Source of the DNA: Rohdeia mirabilis
GTDB taxonomy: Bacteria; Planctomycetota; UBA1135; GCA-002686595
Assembly (NCBI GenBank): GCA_007750655.1
Contig: CP036290.1
Span: forward strand, 1,116,001 to 1,180,000
Direction: 5' to 3'
Length of the DNA: 64,000 bases
Under the pieces are notes generated by a model. That model saw only the letters and a program-made list of their open reading frames with translations. It was not told the origin of the DNA and searched no databases. A program made the position numbers and the translations under genes. Shown here one piece after another: positions 1 through 7,253 of this stretch (positions are counted from its first letter, which is position 1; every line of letters begins with the position of its first letter).

Positions 1-2
1 CC

Positions 3-114
3 CACCAACGGAAGACTCGCCCCCGGCTCCCCTTGCCCGCGCCGCCGCGCTCGCGCTAGCCGGACCCGCCACCTGTTCGCAGCCCTCCACAGGTCTGCCT
101 AAATCGCGTTGGAC
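3..114 (+). other. attC site, left-most, divergent in sequence
   Basis: The right boundary is an R' heptamer GTTGGAC at 108-114, the exact complement of the R'' GTCCAAC at 959-965 that ends the following cassette. The left half is less clear. CACCAAC at 3-9 can serve as R'', with GGAAGACT as a possible L'' pairing imperfectly with AGGTCTGCC before R'. The arms do not resemble the two attC sites further right, so the preceding cassette came from another attC family or has decayed. The R' end is well supported; the left end is tentative. Confidence 0.5.
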
Positions 115-124
115 AGGTCGTGCG

Positions 125-955
125 ATGATCACTCCTGCTGATTTCTGGGGCGCGAATTACTACAAGAATCCGCCTCTCACCGAGGCTGCTCTCGCATTGG
201 CCGAGGAGCGGCTTGGGGTGACGCTCCCGCCCGAGTACGTCGACCTGCTGCGCGTCCAGAACGGCGGATACACCGCCCGTTTCGCATATCCGATGTCGAC
301 ACAGACATCATGGGCGGACGATCACGTCCCTTTCGACGAGATGGCTGGAGTCGTGGTGGATCCGGATCACGGTGGAGTGCACAACATCCTGCTCTCTCAG
401 TCGATGGCGGAAGAGTGGGAGCTCCCGCCGAATCAGGTGCTCCTTGCGGGAGACGGGCACTGGTGGATCACGCTCGACTACCGAGGGTCCACGGTCCCCG
501 CGGTGGCCTGGCTGGACGTCGAGACTGGCGAAGACATCGAGGTCGCCCCTACGTTTCGCGACTTCCTGAAGGGGCTCGTTCCTGCCTCGCAATTCGAAGA
601 CATGCTCGACGAGACTGCTGCGGAAGGCATCTCCTTCAAGTGGCTTCCTGAGAGGATTGAGGTTACGATCGAGGACGGACCGGATCCGCGTCGGGAGGTT
701 CACTGCCTCACGCTTGAGCAACGCCTGGAACCGGGAGAGACAGGATGGACCATGAGTAAGATCTTCCTACCAGCGAATTGGGGTGTGCTCTCACACGGAT
801 TCGAGGGCCAGGATTTGTGCTTGGTCCTCACAGACGGTCGTACGTTTAAGATCAACCGAGACAACTACGGCGACCTTTCTATGGCTGTCATGGAGTGCTA
901 CTCAAAGGGCATCGCCGCCTTGGAAAATGCGTGGCGCGTCCACGCGGAAGTGTAG
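125..955 (+). CDS. SUKH (SMI1/KNR4) family protein, integron cassette 1
   Basis: 276 residues. The N-terminal half (about residues 18-150) carries the SUKH signature: an acidic helix with LAEERLGVTLPPEY followed by LLRVQNGG, then alternating strands. SUKH proteins are the most common immunity proteins of polymorphic and contact-dependent toxin systems, and some act as general adaptor domains. The C-terminal 100 residues form a second beta-rich region that I do not recognise. ATG 125 lies 10 nt inside the cassette boundary at 114/115, and the stop is 3 nt before the attC R'' at 959, so the gene fills the cassette. No toxin gene accompanies it here. A stand-alone antitoxin or defence role is inferred from the family only. 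Confidence 0.8.
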   Translation: MITPADFWGANYYKNPPLTEAALALAEERLGVTLPPEYVDLLRVQNGGYTARFAYPMSTQTSWADDHVPFDEMAGVVVDPDHGGVHNILLSQSMAEEWELPPNQVLLAGDGHWWITLDYRGSTVPAVAWLDVETGEDIEVAPTFRDFLKGLVPASQFEDMLDETAAEGISFKWLPERIEVTIEDGPDPRREVHCLTLEQRLEPGETGWTMSKIFLPANWGVLSHGFEGQDLCLVLTDGRTFKINRDNYGDLSMAVMECYSKGIAALENAWRVHAEV

Positions 956-958
956 GCT

Positions 959-1042
959 GTCCAACTCGCCGATGCAGTGGATGGCCGCTTCTGCTCGCAT
1001 CGCTCGCTCCCACGGCCACGACTGATCGACAAGGCGTTATCC
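959..1042 (+). other. attC site between cassettes 1 and 2
   Basis: 84 bp. R'' GTCCAAC is at 959-965, L'' GCCGATGCAGTGG follows, L' CACGACTGATCGAC precedes the end, and R' GTTATCC is at 1036-1042. Folded, GATGCAGT in the left arm pairs with ACTGATC in the right arm, leaving one unpaired G, the extrahelical base typical of attC bottom strands. The central part GCTCGCATCGCTCGC is weakly palindromic. Recombination would fall between G1036 and T1037. Confidence 0.85.
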
Positions 1043-1046
1043 GGGC

Positions 1047-1547
1047 ATGCTTGCGTACGACGACCCCCGGTGGGGCGAACTCCAGGGCGGCTACAGGTCG
1101 ACCTACGATCCGCGGCCCGCGCTCAAGTTGCTCGAGTCGAGGTCTGATGCAGACGCGGCTTGGGCCGAACTCTGGGAGGAGTTGCATCACCAGGGTGACG
1201 TTGGGCTTTCGTCGTTCGCTGCGGTTCCGCATCTAGTGCGCATTCACCGATCGCGAGGACTCCCGGATTGGAACACCTACCAACTCGTGTCTGTGATCGA
1301 GTTGGCTCGCGACAGTGCGGAGAACCCAGTGCTCGCCGAGTGGCTCCGAGACTCATACGAACAGGCTTGGAAGGACCTGGTCGAGACTGGGTGCCGCGAT
1401 CTCCTCGCGACGCAGTCACCGACCCTGCCAATCCTCGGGGCATTGGCGCTGGCGGCGGGTGATCGTCGCTTGGGGCGCCTCTTGGTCGAGAACAGCGAGT
1501 CCGAGCTCAGCGAGGCTGTGGCGACGTACATTGAAGATGCCGGATAA
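1047..1547 (+). CDS. Hypothetical protein, integron cassette 2
   Basis: 166 residues; I recognise no family. The protein opens with MLAYDDPRWGELQGGY and is then predominantly helical, with several Trp and Leu-rich helices such as AWAELWEELHHQ and LAEWLRDSYEQAW, and has no signal peptide or membrane segment. The ATG is only 4 nt after the R' box, so no ribosome binding site exists inside the cassette. The stop codon TAA (1545-1547) is embedded in the R'' heptamer GGATAAC of its own attC. Small helical proteins of unknown function are the commonest cargo of integron cassettes. The neighbouring SUKH and HEAT-like cassettes make an immunity or anti-phage role conceivable but unproven. Confidence 0.75.
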   Translation: MLAYDDPRWGELQGGYRSTYDPRPALKLLESRSDADAAWAELWEELHHQGDVGLSSFAAVPHLVRIHRSRGLPDWNTYQLVSVIELARDSAENPVLAEWLRDSYEQAWKDLVETGCRDLLATQSPTLPILGALALAAGDRRLGRLLVENSESELSEAVATYIEDAG

Positions 1548-1625
1548 CACGCCGATGCAGTGGATGGCCGCGTCCGCTCGCTTCGCTCGCTCCCGCGGCC
1601 ACCACTGATCGACTAGGCGTTGGAC
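1542..1625 (+). other. attC site between cassettes 2 and 3
   Basis: 84 bp, the same length as the 959 site and nearly identical outside the terminal heptamers. R'' GGATAAC is at 1542-1548, L'' GCCGATGCAGTGG follows, L' is CACCACTGATCGAC, and R' GTTGGAC is at 1619-1625. The stem TGGCCGC/GCGGCCA extends the L pairing, and the centre CGCTCGCTTCGCTCGC is palindromic. One G in the left arm is extrahelical. R'' overlaps the TAA stop of the preceding gene. Confidence 0.88.
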
Positions 1626-2219
1626 GGACCTACCCTACTAGAGAGCTTCAAGCTCGACGACGACACCAAGGCTACGATCACGAAGTGCATCCGCCGAAAG
1701 GACTTCGAGTGGTCAGAGGCCTTCTTTCTGTCGATCCTTGAAGCTCCACGCACGAAGATGGAGGTGTATTGGACCGTTCTCGCGCTTCGGGATTGCGGCA
1801 CTGCGGCTAGCGTGCCCGCGCTCAAGGAATTGCTGTACTTCCCGAAGCAGGACGTGAAGGCCTGTTCGGTGCTCACCATTGCCCTGATAGCAGGCGCCTC
1901 CGAGAGCAAGCTGTACGGAGACCTTCTTCTAGATCCCAAGTACTCTGAGAAGGGGTATGCCATGTGGGCCATTGCTGCTGTGGCGGATCATCGCGCCATC
2001 GATGCGGTCGTGGCGTACTTCCGGAAGAACACAGGTAAGATCAGGCGGGGGGAGCTTTGCAGCGGCGCCGTGGGGGACGGGATCGAGTTCTTGGGGCGGT
2101 ACATCTCTGGAAGGCCTGATGTCCTGATGCTTCTGCAGGACATTTGGTCCAACCGGCACAAGCTGCCGCCCGCCGACGTTGCGCGCCTCGAAGCAGTCTC
2201 CGGCTTGCCTAGGACCTAG
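1620..2219 (+). CDS. HEAT-repeat-like protein, integron cassette 3
   Basis: 199 residues if it starts at TTG 1620. The body has repeated helical pairs resembling HEAT or armadillo repeats, for example WTVLALRDCGTAASVPALKELL and MWAIAAVADHRAIDAVVAYF, and ends with a further helical region. HEAT folds bind proteins and are common in bacterial immunity and lyase-type accessory proteins. The only in-frame start upstream of the first internal ATG (residue 47) is this TTG, whose bases are the first three of the cassette, right of the cut in the R' box. An in-frame TAG lies two codons upstream in attC. No good Shine-Dalgarno sequence fits, so the true start is uncertain. Confidence 0.7.
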   Translation: MDGPTLLESFKLDDDTKATITKCIRRKDFEWSEAFFLSILEAPRTKMEVYWTVLALRDCGTAASVPALKELLYFPKQDVKACSVLTIALIAGASESKLYGDLLLDPKYSEKGYAMWAIAAVADHRAIDAVVAYFRKNTGKIRRGELCSGAVGDGIEFLGRYISGRPDVLMLLQDIWSNRHKLPPADVARLEAVSGLPRT

Positions 2220-2229
2220 CCAATGCGTG

Positions 2230-2385
2230 GTCCATTCGCCGATGAGATACTCTCGGGATCATCTCACCGCCCAACACGCCGATGCAGTGGAGGGCCGCGT
2301 CCGAAGGCGTTGGCCCAGTTGCTTCCGCACCCTCCGCTTCGGTCGCCGGCTCGTCACGACCGCGTCCATGACTGATCGGCACATC
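2230..2385 (+). other. Degenerate, composite attC at the array end
   Basis: Two attC-like left halves lie in tandem. GTCCATT (2230-2236) followed by CGCCGATG matches the expected R''-L'' of cassette 3 with two changes. GCCCAAC (2269-2275) followed by CGCCGATGCAGTGG (2277-2290) is a second intact R''-L''. A GTTGGCC (2309-2315) resembling R' lies inside. The matching L' arm, CATGACTGATCGGC, lies further right (about 2367-2380) but is not followed by any GTT box. The site therefore looks rearranged and probably cannot recombine normally, which fits the last position of an old array. Confidence 0.55.
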
Positions 2386-2402
2386 ATCGGAGCGCGCAAC
2401 AC

Positions 2403-2750
2403 ATGGCTGAGTTCTGGACCGAGCTTCTCGACCCCACGAGGCACAAGGACTTCATGGCCGACATCTGCCCCGATGGGGGAGCTCGGGTGGATGGGCCCGC
2501 TGGACATCGCCCGGTCTACTTCGTGCGTGAGTGTGGGTTCACGTTCCAGTTCCAGAGCATCGAGCAGCTCGACGAAGCCGTTCGGTACTTCGGAGTCTCG
2601 GTGCACCCCAGCAGCCGCCTGCCGAACGACACCTTCGAGCACTGGTACCAGCGTTGGTTCGAGAGGCTTCCCGCAGGCCTGACGGCGCGCCCCAAGGCGG
2701 AGCGGATCCTTCGAGCTCTCCGGCGAGCGCGCCGAGCGTTCACTTCTTAG
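2403..2750 (+). CDS. Hypothetical protein next to the cassette array
   Basis: 115 residues, no family recognised. Features are a Trp-containing N-terminus (MAEFWTELLDPTRHKDFM), a beta-hairpin FTFQFQSIEQLDEAVRYF, a Trp/Phe-rich segment HWYQRWFERL and a basic C-terminal tail. The ATG follows the decayed attC by about 18 nt, and orientation and size match cassette genes, so it may be a former fourth cassette whose own attC has been lost. No attC-like sequence is visible after its stop. The absence of membrane or secretion signals suggests a cytoplasmic protein. Confidence 0.55.
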   Translation: MAEFWTELLDPTRHKDFMADICPDGGARVDGPAGHRPVYFVRECGFTFQFQSIEQLDEAVRYFGVSVHPSSRLPNDTFEHWYQRWFERLPAGLTARPKAERILRALRRARRAFTS

Positions 2751-2850
2751 GACGGGCTCGAAGTGGTGGCGAGGACCGGCTCGTGGCTCCGCGCTGGGGC
2801 CGTACCCGTCCCGCCACGTCACGGCCCACCGAGGAGGGCCCACCGAACTC

Positions 2851-3266
2851 ATGGCGTCCAAGAAGACCATCGCACCCGGGGAGCGCGTTGCCTTCACCTT
2901 CACGGAGGAGGACCACGCGTTCATCTTCGCGGAGACCTTGATCGACGACGATCTCACCGAGCCCCTCCGCGCAGCGACTTCCCGTGGCCGAACACGATCG
3001 TGGTGGAGGGCGACCTTCGCGAAGCGGTCGAAGCGCTGAAGACCGGGACCGAGCGCGGGATTCTCGTCGGAGCGCCCAAGCTCTCGATCGCACTCGAGGA
3101 GTTGGGACTCATCGACGAGTACCGCATCGTCGTTCATCCCGTCATCAGCGGCCGCGGACCGACGTTGTTCAGTGGGCTTTCCAGCGCGCGGCAACTCGAG
3201 CTCGTCACGACGCAACGGTTCGAGTCGGGCGCGCAGGCGCTCCATCTTCGTCGCCGGTCGGTTTGA
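2851..3266 (+). pseudogene. Chimeric remnant: unknown N-terminus joined to a dihydrofolate-reductase-like C-terminus
   Basis: Two reading frames meet near 2970. From ATG 2851 about 40 residues read as a plausible protein start, with TFTEEDHAFIFAETLI, then dissolve into an Arg-rich shadow. From about 2976 a different frame encodes the last 97 residues of a RibD C-terminal/dihydrofolate-reductase-fold protein: NTIVVEGDLREAV, GILVGAPKLSIALEELGLID and VVHPVISGRGPTLF are diagnostic. The catalytic N-terminal half with the NADPH-binding start is missing. I read this as a deletion fusing two genes followed by decay. Nothing recognisable lies between its end and 3519 apart from a possible -10 element TATCCT near 3452. 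Confidence 0.55.
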
Positions 3267-3519
3267 TCGGGCGGAGTTCGCGGCGCGACGCTGCGGGTCC
3301 ACACACCGATCGAGGTCGCCGGACCGACGCGCGTCGGGAGCGACCGCGTCCGATCGCCATGCGACGTGTCGGAGCCCCGCTGGTCCACCCCGCCCGTTGC
3401 GGCACCCCCCGCCCCGCCCTGTGCGACCGAGGTGCGACTTCGCGGCGAACGCTATCCTGCTCACCCCACCGCGGCACTCGGCCGAGGTGCCGACCGACCA
3501 CTCGCATCCCCCTTCGGCC

Positions 3520-5493
3520 ATGCTCGCTCTCGCCCTTGCCCTCCCGCTCGCACTTGCAGCCGCGCCCGTCACCACAAGTGACGCCGCGACGCCCTCCACT
3601 CCGCTCGCCGAACAGACTCTCGTGCTCCGCGCGGTCGACACGCTCGGGCGTCCGGTGCGCGGGCTCGAGCTCGACCTCGTCGTGCGCGACGAGAAGGGGG
3701 CGTTGACCACCGTGCGCCGGGCGGTCGGTGCCGACGGGCTCGCGGACCTGTCCAAACTCGACGGCACCGTCCTGCACGCGAGCGCCGCGGCGGACGGCGG
3801 CTGGCACGCGGCGTCGGAGACCTGGTGGCTGGACGGGAAGACCGAACACGGACTGCTCAGCGTCGTGCCGCGCGTGCCGGTCGAGGTGCGCCTCTCGAAC
3901 GCCGAGGGCGAAGCGGTGCAGACGTTCGCCGTCGCCCTCGATCGCCTCGGCGTCTATCCCGAGCGCTTCGCGTACCTGCTCGGCGCCAGCCCGACCGATT
4001 TCGGCGCGCTGACCACCGACGGCGTCGCGCGCCTCTCCGTACCGCGCGGCAGCGACGCCTTGAAGGTGTGGGTCCCCGGCAGCTTCGGACTCGAGGCCCA
4101 GATCCCGATCGTCACGGGGATGTTCGCGGGCTCGCCGGGCATGCTCGAGTTCCAGGTCACGTCCGATGCGGGCCACGTGTTCGAGGTGCAGCACCTGCCG
4201 CTCGATCCGCGACCCGTGTGGTGGTACGAGGACGACGAGCCGGTGGTCGGCGCGAGCTGGACGCCGTCGGGCACTTCGCTCTTCGCGGACCCGCGCTTCC
4301 GCGAACTGTTCGGCGGCACGACCGACGCCGAGGGCCTGATGACCGTGCTGGAGCCGCTCGACTCCGAGGGCGACGTGGATCGGTTCCTCGACGCGAGCTT
4401 TCGCATCGGGCGGGCGGGTGAGCGCGACGACGCCTTCACCTTCTCGGTCCCCGGCGTGCCCGCGGACGGATTCGAGGTCGGTCTCGGCGGCGAAGCCCAG
4501 ATCCTGCGCATTCCGCCAGCGCCCGCTGGATTCGCCTGGGGCTTCGCGGCGGGCGACACGAGCGAAGCCACCCGACTCGTCGGTTCCGACGCGGATCTCG
4601 ACGCGCCGGAAGGACGGCACCAGGCCTGGGCCGTGGCAGCCGGCGGTTCGATCGCGAGCGGCGTCGTGCACATGGACGGCTCGCTGTACGGGCCGGTCGT
4701 CGGCGAGCCGGCCTACGGTGACGGACGCGCGCGCTTCGACTTCGACGCGCTCGGCGACGGACCGTTCGTGATCGAGAACCAGTCGGTGCTCGTGAACGAG
4801 GACGCCGCGTACCTCGCCATGTACCAGTTCGCGCCGGTCGACGGTCGCGGACGCGTGCGCGCGCTGGCCGACATCTCCCCGGACTCGGCGGTCGTGCGCC
4901 GCACCGGACCGGGCTTCGCGGGCGGGCCGTTCGACCTGAGCGAGGCGGACGAGAAGCTGACCGCGGTCGTGGGCGGCGACCTGATCGACGTGCGCTTCGT
5001 CACCGCGGACGGGAAGCCGGCGCCGTACGTCAGCTTCTCCGCGCGCTGGGAGGACTCCTTCCAAGCACCCCAGGCCGTGCGCGGTTGGGCCGACGAGAAG
5101 GGTCGTGCGAAAGTCCTGCGCGCTGCGGTCGAAGAGGGCACCTTCACCCTGCGAGTTGCTCCCGACGAGGATCTGCCCGGCACCGCGACGCCGTGCGCAG
5201 CGGAAGGCGTCACGACCGTCGTCGTGCCCGAGCGCGGCCGCCTCGAAGCGTCCGCGCACGCCATCGCCGGCGGTGATCCGCGCAGACTCATGGTCTACGT
5301 GGCCGCGGGGACCGAGGACGACGGCGGCGGCGATCCGCGCGACCGCGCCGACGCCGTGGGCGTGTTGACCACCGGCACCGATGGCCTGCTCGTGATGGAC
5401 GGCGTGCCCAAGGGGACCTACCGCGTGTGGGCCTGCGACGTGAGCCTGTTCTTCAGTGGCGAAGCGAACAGCGCGATCGTGACGGTGGAGTGA
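3520..5493 (+). CDS. Secreted protein of unknown function
   Basis: 657 residues from ATG 3520, chosen because it places a classical signal peptide first (MLALALALPLALAAAP, cleavage probably after an Ala near residue 15). The frame is open further upstream, but that stretch is Arg/Ser-rich and non-protein-like. The mature protein is acidic and rich in Gly, Asp and beta-strand patterns. It has several segments resembling carboxypeptidase-regulatory or Ig-like beta-sandwich repeats: LRAVDTLGRPVRGLELDLVV near the start, RLMVYVAAGTED and VPKGTYRVWACDV at the end. No catalytic motif is evident. Likely a surface or periplasmic structural protein. It stands alone between a decayed region and DUF2200. 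Confidence 0.75.
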   Translation: MLALALALPLALAAAPVTTSDAATPSTPLAEQTLVLRAVDTLGRPVRGLELDLVVRDEKGALTTVRRAVGADGLADLSKLDGTVLHASAAADGGWHAASETWWLDGKTEHGLLSVVPRVPVEVRLSNAEGEAVQTFAVALDRLGVYPERFAYLLGASPTDFGALTTDGVARLSVPRGSDALKVWVPGSFGLEAQIPIVTGMFAGSPGMLEFQVTSDAGHVFEVQHLPLDPRPVWWYEDDEPVVGASWTPSGTSLFADPRFRELFGGTTDAEGLMTVLEPLDSEGDVDRFLDASFRIGRAGERDDAFTFSVPGVPADGFEVGLGGEAQILRIPPAPAGFAWGFAAGDTSEATRLVGSDADLDAPEGRHQAWAVAAGGSIASGVVHMDGSLYGPVVGEPAYGDGRARFDFDALGDGPFVIENQSVLVNEDAAYLAMYQFAPVDGRGRVRALADISPDSAVVRRTGPGFAGGPFDLSEADEKLTAVVGGDLIDVRFVTADGKPAPYVSFSARWEDSFQAPQAVRGWADEKGRAKVLRAAVEEGTFTLRVAPDEDLPGTATPCAAEGVTTVVVPERGRLEASAHAIAGGDPRRLMVYVAAGTEDDGGGDPRDRADAVGVLTTGTDGLLVMDGVPKGTYRVWACDVSLFFSGEANSAIVTVE

Positions 5494-5550
5494 CGACGAG
5501 ACGGCACCTTCCACGGTCCGACACACGAATCGAACGGCGACGGCACTGTC

Positions 5551-5922
5551 ATGAAGAAACCTCCCGCTGGAACGGCCGAACGCATCGCGAAGATGACGTT
5601 CGCGTCGGTCTACCCGCTCTACGTCGCGAAGGTCGAGAGGAAGGGGCGGACCGTGAAGGAGCTGAACGAGGTCATCACGTGGCTCACGGGCTACGACGCG
5701 AAGGCGTTGAAGTCCTTGATCGACTCCGAGGTGACCTTCGACGCCTTCTTCGAGAAGTGCACGCTCAACCCGAACGCGCACCTGATCAAGGGCGTCATCT
5801 GTGGCTACCGGGTGGAGGAGCTCGAGGACCCATTGATCCGTCAGGTCCGGTACCTGGACAAGCTGGTCGACGAGTTGGCCAAGGGCAAGAAGATGGAGAA
5901 GATCCTGCGCGTCGCCGAGTGA
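5551..5922 (+). CDS. DUF2200 family protein
   Basis: 123 residues, matching the usual length of DUF2200 proteins. Recognisable stretches are [20 protein letters not shown] near the start, [10 protein letters not shown], and [20 protein letters not shown]. The family is small, cytoplasmic and uncharacterised, and is spread among bacteria as stand-alone genes. It follows the secreted protein by 57 nt with no terminator-like hairpin, but the functions are unlikely to be linked. No strong Shine-Dalgarno sequence precedes the ATG. Confidence 0.85.
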   Translation: MKKPPAGTAERIAKMTFASVYPLYVAKVERKGRTVKELNEVITWLTGYDAKALKSLIDSEVTFDAFFEKCTLNPNAHLIKGVICGYRVEELEDPLIRQVRYLDKLVDELAKGKKMEKILRVAE

Positions 5923-6141
5923 TGCGAAGGTCTTCAGGAGCGAGTCGCGGTGGCGTCCGGCGTCCGAGGAGTGTCGGAGCGAAGTGAGCTCGGTGCTCGG
6001 TATCGATCGGGTGCCGCGACCGGATCGAGGCGGCCACCTCGAGGCGCGACGCAGGGGGCGATGCCGTCCTACCGCGATGGCTCGCTGCAGGACGGGGCTC
6101 CATCACGAACGTCCTCCCGCAAGAGCCCACCCGACGTTCAT

Positions 6142-6147
6142 TAGGAT
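6142..6147 (+). promoter_or_regulatory. -10 element TAGGAT, leaderless start of the VOC gene
   Basis: TAGGAT ends exactly 6 nt before ATG 6154, so transcription would begin at or within a base or two of the start codon. The same spacing recurs at other transcription-unit starts in this window. No -35 consensus is evident. Confidence 0.55.
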
Positions 6148-6153
6148 GCTGCC

Positions 6154-6951
6154 ATGAGCACCCCCTTCGTCTCCCGCGTCGGCGGCACCATGAGCGCCGA
6201 CATCGCCGTCCCCGAGCACGAGCGCGTCGTCGCCTTCTACTCGCGCGTGCTCACCACGGGCGAGGCGCCGCTCTGGCGCGAGGACCTGATGAACAACCGC
6301 GGCATGCCGGTCATCGGTCTGGGCGCGCGCGTCCCCGAGTACGCGGACCTGCCGCTGCAGTGGATGCCGCACATCCAGGTCACAGACGTCGCCACCAGCG
6401 CCGCGCGCGCGGTCGAGCTGGGCGGGCGCGAGCTGATGCACGGCAAGGACGACGACGGCGCGAGCCAGTGGGCCGTGCTGCTCGATCCGAACGGCGCGGC
6501 GTTCGGGATCATCCCGCTCGTCCCGGCCGACGCGCTCCCACCGGCCGAGGAGGGCGGGGCGAGCGAGGCAGCGGCCAGCGCCGGTCACATCGCGTGGCTC
6601 GACCTGACGGTCACGGGCGCCCAGGCGACCCGCGACTTCTACCGCGAGGTCCTCGGTTGGACCGTCGAGGACGCCGCGATGGAGGATGCCGCTGGGAGCT
6701 ACGCCGACTACGCCATGGTCGCCGGTGACGGGAACGCGGTCGCGGGCGTCTGCCACGCGCGCGGCCCGAACGCGGGCCTGCCGCCCGTCTGGATGCTCTA
6801 CCTGCCGGTCGGCGACCTCGGCGAGAGCCTGCGCCGCGTTTCGGAGGGAGGTGGCGAAGTCATCAGGACGACGTCGGGCAAGGACGGCGAGATCGCCTGC
6901 GCGTTCGTCCGCGATCCGGTGGGGGCGTGCTTGGCGCTCGTGCCTGCGTGA
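6154..6951 (+). CDS. VOC family protein with two glyoxalase-fold domains
   Basis: 265 residues made of two vicinal-oxygen-chelate modules, about residues 7-125 and 140-262. Markers are the module beginnings (VVAFYSRVL; DLTVTGAQATRDFYREVLGW) and the module ends (LLDPNGAAFGIIP; VRDPVGACLALVP). VOC proteins include glyoxalases, dioxygenases and antibiotic-binding resistance proteins, and the substrate cannot be told. The metal-ligand Glu/His set is incomplete in both halves, as in binding-type or CFP32-like members. It is transcribed alone, probably leaderless from the TAGGAT at 6142. Confidence 0.85.
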   Translation: MSTPFVSRVGGTMSADIAVPEHERVVAFYSRVLTTGEAPLWREDLMNNRGMPVIGLGARVPEYADLPLQWMPHIQVTDVATSAARAVELGGRELMHGKDDDGASQWAVLLDPNGAAFGIIPLVPADALPPAEEGGASEAAASAGHIAWLDLTVTGAQATRDFYREVLGWTVEDAAMEDAAGSYADYAMVAGDGNAVAGVCHARGPNAGLPPVWMLYLPVGDLGESLRRVSEGGGEVIRTTSGKDGEIACAFVRDPVGACLALVPA

Positions 6952-7253
6952 AGGCCCGCCAGTGCCGGAGTCGCTGCCGAGAGTCGGCGATGGGTGAGGG
7001 TCACTTCGGGGTTCACATCTGCACTCAGCGCGAGACGAGAGTGTCGTCCACCACCCGTGTACTCGGCCGACCGTATGTGCCAAGGATCGAGATCGACCGA
7101 AGTGAGACGCCGCGTGCGTGAGGACCAGTCCCGATGAGTGCCTCGGCTATCGCACCGACCACGTGCTGTAGGTTCTTGTGGCACTGGGCCGGCAGGTGTT
7201 CGACTGCGTGGACGACTCGCGGTACCCGATCGACACCGTGTCCAGTGTCAACG
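6952..7253 (+). other. Intergenic region without recognisable gene
   Basis: About 300 bp between a VOC gene and a membrane protein gene. Reading frames here are short or composition artefacts. I see no attC, terminator hairpin, tRNA or repeat. Confidence 0.4.

Larger units (their letters stand above)
3..2385 (+). mobile_element. Integron gene-cassette array, downstream end
   Basis: Three consecutive plus-strand genes (125-955, 1047-1547, 1620-2219) are separated by short imperfect inverted repeats with attC architecture: an R''-like heptamer, an L'' arm GCCGATGCAGTGG, a variable centre, an L' arm with one base fewer, and an R' heptamer beginning GTT. Each R' at the head of a cassette is complementary to the R'' behind the same cassette (108-114 with 959-965; 1036-1042 with 1542-1548), as expected if each segment moves as a circle cut between G and TT. 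Cassette 1 would be 109-1036 and cassette 2 would be 1037-1619. No integrase or attI is visible; by standard integron geometry they should lie left of position 1. The array appears to end in a decayed attC at 2230-2385. Confidence 0.85.

Noticed and set aside
6355..6372. Sequence resembling the attC L'' arm (CTGCAGTGGATGCCGC)
   Set aside because: It lies inside the VOC coding frame, has no R boxes or pairing arm, and differs from GCCGATGCAGTGG at the start. A chance match.
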